A DNA stretch of 64,000 nucleotides from Amorphus coralli DSM 19760 (lineage in GTDB: Bacteria; Pseudomonadota; Alphaproteobacteria; Rhizobiales; Amorphaceae). The DNA lies in contig NZ_KB894570.1 of NCBI RefSeq assembly GCF_000374525.1, positions 558,001 to 622,000 of the forward strand. The letters are read 5' to 3'. Every line of letters starts with the position of its first letter. Within the stretch, counting starts at the first letter, position 1. Of this stretch, positions 58,474 to 64,000 are shown piece after piece. Under the pieces are notes generated by a model that was given only the letters and a program-made list of their open reading frames with translations, did no database searches and was not told the origin of the DNA. The position numbers and the translations under genes were made by a program.

Positions 58474-60564
58474 TTAGGTCAACGACCCGGCCGCTTCAAG
58501 GGCAACCCGGGTGTCGTGGAAGGCGGCACCGCCATAAGGAGCGATCGGCTCTGCAGAGGTGAGCGTGTTGATGCCGCGCCCGCCCGCAAACGCGTCGTTC
58601 GGCCAGAGGCCTTCCGAGATCACCACGCCGCGTTGAACGCCGGGGAAGATCCTGGCCGCGACAATCACCGATCCCTTCCGGTTGGAAATGCGGACGGGGG
58701 TGCCCTCCTCCAGCCCGAGAAGGGCGGCATCGTCGGGATGAATCATCACCGCAGGCTGCTTCTCCTTGGCGGTAGAGCCCTGCGTCTCGTTGAAGGTCGA
58801 GTTTAGGAAGGATCGCGCGGGCGCCGTGACCAGGCGGAACGGATGCTCGTCCGTGCCACCCTCGATGATCCCCCAATGGTCGGGCAGCGCCGGCAGGGCC
58901 TCCCACGGCCCCATCGGACCGTTGTTGCTGGCCTTGACCTTCGTCCAGTCCGGCCGGAAGCGGAACCGGCCATCGGCATAGGAAAAGCCGTTCAGATAGT
59001 GCGCCTCCTCGAAGGGCGGCTGACAATCGATCCAGCCTGCCTCTTCCAGTTCCGCCAGCGTGCCACGATTGGAATTGCGCAGCATCCAGTCGATGTGCTC
59101 GCGCGCGTCCATCTCCACGCCCTTGTGCGTCACGCCGAGACGGCGGGCGAGAGCGTTGTTGACCTCGTGGTTCGACCGGCATTCGCCGGGCGGGTCGATC
59201 AGTTTCGGACCGAGGAGAATGTATTGGTGCCCCCCGCCGCGATAGATGTCGTCGTGTTCGACGAACATCGTCGCCGGCAGCACCACGTCCGCCATCTTGG
59301 CGGTTTCCGTCATGAACTGCTCATGCACGCAGACGAAAAGATCGTCTCGCTCGAAGCCGCGCTTCACCAGCTCCTGCTCCGGGCAGACCGACACGGGATT
59401 GGTGTTCTGGATCAGCATCGCGGTGACGGGCGGACCGTCGAAGAGTGCCTCGCGGTCACCGGTCAGGATCTGGCCGAGGCGCGACTGGTCGAGCCGGCGC
59501 GTGGAATGGTCGACAGCGTCCGCCGCCATAACCATCGAGCTGTTGAGCTGGAAGATGGCCCCGTTGTTGTGGAACGCGCCACCACCCTCGTGCTGCCAGA
59601 GACCGGCAACGGTCGCGATGCAGGACGCCGCGTGCATGGCCACGACACCGTTGCGCTGGCGGGTAAAGCCGTAGCCGAGGCGCAGGAAGGTGCGCGGCGT
59701 GGTGCCCACCAGCCGTGCGAAGGCCTCGATGTCCTCCACCGAAAGGCCGGTGATGGCGGATGCCCATTTGGGCGACCTCTCCGCAAGGTGCGCTTCCAGC
59801 TCGTCGGGACAGTCGGCATAGCGCGCCATGTACGCCCGGTCGGCATGGCCATCGCGGAACAGGACATGCATGACCGCGCAGGCAAGCGCCGCATCGGTGC
59901 CTGGCCGCAGGATCAGCTTCAAGTCGGCCTGGCGCATCGTCTCCGTCTCGTAGACGTCGACCGCGACGATGGTCGCGCCGCGCTTCTTCCGGGCCGTGAT
60001 GGCGTGGGTCATGACGTTGACCTGGGTGGAAGCGGCATTGGTGCCCCAGATCACCACGCAGTCGGCAACATCCATCTCCCGGGGATCGGGCCCGGCGAGC
60101 CGCCCCGTGCCTGCCGCGAACCCGGCGGACGAGGCCGTACTGCAGATCGTGTCGTACTGGCGGGAATAGCCCTTCAGATGGCGCAGCCGATGGATGCCGT
60201 CGCGCTGGATGAGCCCCATGGTGCCCGCATAGAAGTACGGGAACACGCTCTGCGCCCCATGGCGGGCCTCAGCCTCCATGAAGGCTTCGGCCACCCGGTC
60301 CAGCGCCTCGTCCCAGCCGATCTCGGCGAACTGGCCGCTCCCTTTCGGGCCGGTGCGCAGGAGCGGCTTCGTCAGCCGGTCGGGGTGATGAGCGCGCTCG
60401 GCATACCGGGCCACCTTCGCGCAGATCACACCGGCGGTGTAGGCGTTGGCCTTCGATCCGCGAACCCGGCCGATGGTGTGCCGGTCGAGGACATCCACCT
60501 CCAGCGCGCAGGTGGACGGACAGTCGTGCGGGCAGGCGGAACGGAGGACGACGGGCTTGTTCAT
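58474..60564 (-). CDS. Molybdopterin-dependent oxidoreductase (formate-dehydrogenase-like)
   Basis: 696 aa from ATG 60564 (MNKPVVLRSACPHDCPSTC); 35 further upstream codons are non-conserved. The N-terminus has four cysteines for a [4Fe-4S] cluster (SACPHDCPSTCALEV and VICAKVA). The MPT-binding core includes VIWGTNAASTQVNVM and FLRLGYGFTRQRNG. The C-terminal cap domain is complete with VRISNRKGSVIVAA. No twin-arginine signal is visible, so it is probably cytoplasmic. No beta or gamma electron-transfer subunits are adjacent; the substrate is unknown. Confidence 0.93.
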   Translation of the reverse strand: MNKPVVLRSACPHDCPSTCALEVDVLDRHTIGRVRGSKANAYTAGVICAKVARYAERAHHPDRLTKPLLRTGPKGSGQFAEIGWDEALDRVAEAFMEAEARHGAQSVFPYFYAGTMGLIQRDGIHRLRHLKGYSRQYDTICSTASSAGFAAGTGRLAGPDPREMDVADCVVIWGTNAASTQVNVMTHAITARKKRGATIVAVDVYETETMRQADLKLILRPGTDAALACAVMHVLFRDGHADRAYMARYADCPDELEAHLAERSPKWASAITGLSVEDIEAFARLVGTTPRTFLRLGYGFTRQRNGVVAMHAASCIATVAGLWQHEGGGAFHNNGAIFQLNSSMVMAADAVDHSTRRLDQSRLGQILTGDREALFDGPPVTAMLIQNTNPVSVCPEQELVKRGFERDDLFVCVHEQFMTETAKMADVVLPATMFVEHDDIYRGGGHQYILLGPKLIDPPGECRSNHEVNNALARRLGVTHKGVEMDAREHIDWMLRNSNRGTLAELEEAGWIDCQPPFEEAHYLNGFSYADGRFRFRPDWTKVKASNNGPMGPWEALPALPDHWGIIEGGTDEHPFRLVTAPARSFLNSTFNETQGSTAKEKQPAVMIHPDDAALLGLEEGTPVRISNRKGSVIVAARIFPGVQRGVVISEGLWPNDAFAGGRGINTLTSAEPIAPYGGAAFHDTRVALEAAGSLT

Positions 60565-60826
60565 GAAAGACCGTTGAGGTTGGAACGCATCGTGTTGCGC
60601 CCGCCCGCTACCGATCCGCGCGAACGGCGGACCATGACGGCGGCTACGCAGGACCCGGGCCTGGCACACCCAGGTCCGAGACCTTCCAATCTACGCGCCC
60701 GCGCAGCGCCTGTCGCCCCCAGGCCTTGCATATCGCACGGCATATACCGATCTTCCGGGACAGTCCGCGGTGTGATCCGCGTCAGAGATTCGCGACCGGG
60801 CGGCCGACCCGCCCAGACGGACAATC

Positions 60827-61849
60827 ATGATTTCCAATTCCGACATGATCGGCGCATCGCCCACCTTCTGGGCCATCTTTTTCACGCTCGTTGCCATCGT
60901 GCTGATCATCGATCTCGGTGTCCTGCACCGCCGAGCGCACGTCGTCGGAATGAAGGAAAGCCTGTACCTGGCGTCTTTCTATGCCGGCCTCGCCGTCCTC
61001 TTCGGCATCGGCGTATGGGCAATGGCGGGCGTCGACGCGGGAGCGAAGTTCTTCACTGCCTACATCGTCGAACAAAGCCTGTCCTTCGACAACGTGTTCG
61101 TGATGTCGGTGATCTTCGTCTATTTCGGCATCCCGCGCGAACACCGGCACAGGGTGCTGTTCTGGGGCATTCTCGGCGCGATGGTGTTCCGGGCGATCCT
61201 CATCGGCACCGGCTCGGCCATGCTGCACGAGTTCGAATGGCTGCTGCTCTTCTTCTCGGCGATCCTGATCTTCACCGGCGTGAAGCTCATGCTTCACGAC
61301 GAGGAAGACACCATCGACATCGCCAACAACCGGATCTTCCGCTTCCTCGCCCGGCACATCCCGATGACCTCGCAGATCCATGGCTCGCGCTTCGTCGTGC
61401 GCGAGAAGGATCCCGTGACCGGGCGCATGGCGCTGGTTGCGACGCCGCTCCTGTTCGCCCTCATCGTGGTGGAAATTTCAGACCTGATCTTCGCCGTGGA
61501 TTCCATCCCGGCGGTGCTGGCCATCAGCCACGACCCGTTCATCGTCTACACCTCGAACGTGTTCGCGATCCTGAACCTGCGGGCCCTCTACTTCGTCATC
61601 GACGCGCTGGTGGCCCGGTGCTGCTATCTGAAGCCCGCCCTCTCGGCCGTCCTGATCTTCATCGGCGGCAAGATCCTCTGGGACGCCTTCATCGGCGAGA
61701 CGGAGGCGCTGGTCAGCCTCGCCGTCACCGTCGGCCTGATCGGCGGCGCGATCGCGCTCTCTTTCATCTACCCGAAACAGCCGGCACCGCAGTCCGACAC
61801 CGAGATCGAGCCCCTGCCCGTTGCCAACGACCGGTCCGACTTCCGCTAG
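60827..61849 (+). CDS. TerC family integral membrane protein
   Basis: 340 aa with about eight or nine transmembrane helices. The TerC signatures EQSLSFDNVFVMSVIF and EISDLIFAVDSIPAVLAI, each with the Asp expected for metal transport, are intact. Homologues such as Alx export Mn2+. I looked for a yybP-ykoY riboswitch in the 262-bp upstream region and did not find its conserved pieces. It is divergent from the oxidoreductase. Confidence 0.95.
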   Translation: MISNSDMIGASPTFWAIFFTLVAIVLIIDLGVLHRRAHVVGMKESLYLASFYAGLAVLFGIGVWAMAGVDAGAKFFTAYIVEQSLSFDNVFVMSVIFVYFGIPREHRHRVLFWGILGAMVFRAILIGTGSAMLHEFEWLLLFFSAILIFTGVKLMLHDEEDTIDIANNRIFRFLARHIPMTSQIHGSRFVVREKDPVTGRMALVATPLLFALIVVEISDLIFAVDSIPAVLAISHDPFIVYTSNVFAILNLRALYFVIDALVARCCYLKPALSAVLIFIGGKILWDAFIGETEALVSLAVTVGLIGGAIALSFIYPKQPAPQSDTEIEPLPVANDRSDFR

Positions 61850-61858
61850 AGGCCGGCC

Positions 61859-62359
61859 TCAGCCGGAGGCGCGGCCCTTGTCCTTGTCGAGCGCGATGAA
61901 GGACAGCGGCAGTTCGGTGGTCGACTTGATCCGCTCCATGGCGAAGGTGGTCGACACGTCGGCCACCTCGATCTTCGAGATCAGCTTCTTGTAGAAGATG
62001 TCGTAGGCCTCAATGTCGGCCACGACGACGCGCAGCAGGTAGTCGACCGAGCCCGCCATCCGGTAGAACTCGACGACCTCCGGCAGCTCCTTGATCGCCT
62101 TGGCAAAGCGCTCCAGCCAGTCTTCGGTGTGCTGGTTGGTGGTGATCGCGACGAAGGCCGTGACCTTCGCGTTCACCTTCGCAGGATCGAGGACCGCAAC
62201 CCGCCGGGTGATGACCCCCTCCTCTTCCAGGCGCTGGATGCGGCGCCAGCAGGGAGTGGTCGACAGGCCGACCTTCCGGCCGATCTCGGCCACGGGAAGG
62301 GTGCAGTCCTCCTGGAGAATGCCCAGGATCTTCTTGTCGGTGCGATCGAGCATGGTCAT
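61859..62359 (-). CDS. Lrp/AsnC family transcriptional regulator
   Basis: 166 aa from ATG 62359 (MTMLDRTDKKILGILQ). It has the N-terminal HTH DKKILGILQEDCTLPVAEIG and RKVGLSTTPCWRRIQRL, and a C-terminal RAM ligand-binding domain (MAGSVDYLLRVVVADIEAYD). Its target is unknown. It is downstream of pcaD on the same strand, with a 99-bp gap, and convergent with terC. Confidence 0.93.
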   Translation of the reverse strand: MTMLDRTDKKILGILQEDCTLPVAEIGRKVGLSTTPCWRRIQRLEEEGVITRRVAVLDPAKVNAKVTAFVAITTNQHTEDWLERFAKAIKELPEVVEFYRMAGSVDYLLRVVVADIEAYDIFYKKLISKIEVADVSTTFAMERIKSTTELPLSFIALDKDKGRASG

Positions 62360-62458
62360 TGGGGTATCCGATTGCGCATAAGGGCGACGCCGCCCGATAT
62401 TGCGCAATCTCCTACTACCGATTTCGGAATATGGAAATCAGATTCCCGAAGACGGCGA

Positions 62459-63247
62459 TCAGCCAGCCGTGAGGAATGGCACCACCCGCGCGTTGAACCG
62501 CTCGGTCTGCTCGATGTTGGAGAGATGCGCGCAGTCGGGAATGACTTCCAGTTCCGCGCCCCTGATCGCCGAGGCGATCGCCTCCCCCGCCGACGGCGGC
62601 GTCGCCGGGTCGTCGGCGCCGGCCACCACCAGCGTCGGCACCGTGATGGCGGAAATGTCGGAGCGCTGGTCCATGTCCCGGATGGCGGCACAGCATCCGG
62701 CATACCCGACAGGTGGCGTATCAAGGAGCATGCCGCGAACACGCGCCACTTTCTCCGGCTCGTCGCGGATGAAGGGGTCGGTGAACCAGCGCGCCACCAC
62801 TGCATCGGTGATTGCCTGCATACCATTGGTCAGCACCGTGTCGATGCGCTGCTGCCACGCGTCCTTTGGCGCCATCTGTGCCGCGGTGTTGCAGAGCGCG
62901 AGCCGCGTCACCCGCCCCGGCGCGTGAACGCCGAGCCACATGCCGACCATGCCGCCCATGGAGACGCCGCAGTAGGCGGCGTGCTCGATACCCAATCCGC
63001 GCAGCACCGCCACCGCGTCCTTGCCGAGCCGTTCGATGCTGTAATCCCCGTCCGGCGCCTCGCTCTTGCCGTGCCCACGCACGTCGTAGCGAACGACCTG
63101 GAAGTGCTCGACCAGTTCGGAGATCTGGTCGTCCCACATGGAGAGATCGGTGCCAAGCGAGTTGGAAAGCAGCACGGAAGGCTTGCAAGGATCGCCGTCG
63201 AGCCGGACGTTCAGCCGGACGCCGTCGTCGGTGGTGATGGTGGTCAT
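62459..63247 (-). CDS. pcaD: 3-oxoadipate enol-lactonase
   Basis: 262 aa, an alpha/beta hydrolase. It hydrolyses 3-oxoadipate enol-lactone in the beta-ketoadipate (protocatechuate/catechol) pathway. Motifs: LLSNSLGTDLSMWDDQI, nucleophile YCGVSMGGMVGMWLG, acid VVAGADDPATPP and His in IPDCAHLSNIEQ. SNSLGTDLSMWD and SMGGM are typical of PcaD. No other pca genes are in the window, so it may belong to a dispersed set. Confidence 0.92.
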   Translation of the reverse strand: MTTITTDDGVRLNVRLDGDPCKPSVLLSNSLGTDLSMWDDQISELVEHFQVVRYDVRGHGKSEAPDGDYSIERLGKDAVAVLRGLGIEHAAYCGVSMGGMVGMWLGVHAPGRVTRLALCNTAAQMAPKDAWQQRIDTVLTNGMQAITDAVVARWFTDPFIRDEPEKVARVRGMLLDTPPVGYAGCCAAIRDMDQRSDISAITVPTLVVAGADDPATPPSAGEAIASAIRGAELEVIPDCAHLSNIEQTERFNARVVPFLTAG

Positions 63248-63466
63248 CGCTCTTGCCTCCCGCGCAAATCGATCGGCCCGTTACGGGCGCGCGGCACGGT
63301 AGTCCGGCGTTGGCCCGGAGGAAAGATGTCACCCCGCCGAAACCGTAGGACGGCTGGGCCGCTTGAAGCCGACGCTCCGGACCGGCATGGTGCGCGCAAG
63401 ATGCCGGACGCCGACGCCCGACAGTGTCAGGGGCACCGGACGACACCCCGCCGCTGGAGTACCCGC

Positions 63467-64000
63467 ATGACGATGACGCCCGTCCCCGGATCGATCGACG
63501 ACACGCTCGCCCTTCTGAAGGCAGCCGACTATGTCGCCGATCGGCCGCTCGCGACGGTCCTGTACCTGGCGCTGAAGATGCAGCGGCCGCTGTTCCTCGA
63601 GGGCGAAGCAGGCGTCGGCAAGACTGAGATCGCCAAGGTCCTCGCCGCCGGGCTGAATCGCAAGCTGATCCGCCTGCAGTGCTACGAGGGGCTCGACGTT
63701 TCCACCGCCGTCTACGAGTGGAACTACCCGGCGCAGATGGTGGAAATCCGCATCGCCGAAGCCGCCGGCCAGACCGACCGATCCGAGCTCGCCTCCGACA
63801 TCTTTTCCGAGCGGTTCCTCGTGAAGCGCCCTGTCCTGGAGGCGCTGGAACCCGATCTCGCCGGGCCGCCGGTGCTGCTGATCGACGAGTTGGACCGGGC
63901 CGATGAAGCCTTCGAAGCGTTTCTGCTCGAGGTCCTGTCCGACAGCCAGGTGACGATTCCGGAGATCGGCACCATCCGCGCCGATGCGCCCCCGATCGTC
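63467..64000 (+). CDS. MoxR-family AAA+ ATPase, cut by window edge
   Basis: 178 codons visible from ATG 63467 (GGAG 8 bp upstream) and open to the end of the window. Walker A FLEGEAGVGKTEIAKVL and Walker B PPVLLIDELDRADEAFEAFL are present, with the MoxR YEGLDVSTAVYEWNYPAQM segment, most like the CoxD/NorQ branch of MoxR chaperone-like ATPases. The partner VWA-domain protein would be expected immediately downstream, outside the window. Confidence 0.93.
   Translation, partial: MTMTPVPGSIDDTLALLKAADYVADRPLATVLYLALKMQRPLFLEGEAGVGKTEIAKVLAAGLNRKLIRLQCYEGLDVSTAVYEWNYPAQMVEIRIAEAAGQTDRSELASDIFSERFLVKRPVLEALEPDLAGPPVLLIDELDRADEAFEAFLLEVLSDSQVTIPEIGTIRADAPPIV

Noticed and set aside
60565-60826. Mn2+-sensing yybP-ykoY riboswitch upstream of terC
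   Set aside because: The conserved internal-loop sequences of this riboswitch were not found, and no matching pairings could be drawn.
58843-61899. 1018-codon plus-strand open frame across the oxidoreductase and terC
   Set aside because: Antisense to a complete molybdopterin enzyme and out of frame with TerC; no family motif or start signal.

Overview
The window is high-GC alphaproteobacterial DNA, most likely from the Hyphomicrobiales (Rhizobiales). Evidence: the dense divergent and overlapping gene layout, frequent GTG/TTG starts with GTGA or ATGA couplings, and typical rhizobial neighbourhoods (thrS/yidD/Fe-S scaffold/folE/hisI; cysE/DUF3126/gamma carbonic anhydrase; ppx/ppk/hdaA/PerM/CDP-alcohol transferase divergent from purM-purN). 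No species is claimed.

Layout. 1-15.5 kb is core metabolism: a secreted protein, a GNAT gene broken by one in-frame TGA, thrS, yidD, an Fe-S scaffold, folE-hisI, a patatin, CBS and rhomboid proteins, a periplasmic transglutaminase-like peptidase, gamma carbonic anhydrase, cysE, a zinc-finger protein, an FAD monooxygenase, a CinA-like protein and gpt. 15.5-21.2 kb is a five-gene dipeptide ABC operon (dppABCDF). 21.6-36.1 kb is a 14.5-kb integrated genomic island. 36.2-41.4 kb holds two paralogous membrane GGDEF genes around a LuxR-type regulator and a translationally coupled nitrilase/PPOX pair. 41.4-47.2 kb is the osmoprotectant NAGGN cluster (MarR regulator, asnO, ngg, M42 peptidase). 47.2-64 kb carries rnd, an amidase, ppx-ppk, the hdaA operon, purMN, a molybdopterin oxidoreductase, TerC, an Lrp regulator, pcaD and the start of a MoxR ATPase.

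The main finding is the island. It is inserted in the anticodon loop of a tRNA-Leu(UAA) gene and has cut it in two: the 5' half (40 nt) is at 36102-36141 and the 3' half is at 21543-21598, and the two share an 11-bp core. Neither junction rebuilds the gene. The island instead carries its own complete but different tRNA-Leu(UAA), 12 bp from the junction and next to the integrase, so it appears to replace the host tRNA it destroys. The orphaned host 5' half is followed 38 bp later by an island hairpin terminator, which predicts a chimeric tRNA-half RNA.

The rest of the island holds a tyrosine integrase coupled to a small winged-helix protein, a Cys-containing unknown, a palindrome cluster beside a divergent family-A-polymerase-like protein, a serine recombinase, decayed phage antirepressor fragments, and a type I restriction-modification operon (hsdM-hsdS-X-hsdR). 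X is a 710-aa DUF262/HNH-like/Schlafen-AlbA_2 fusion translationally coupled to hsdS, a candidate second defence activity inside the type I operon.
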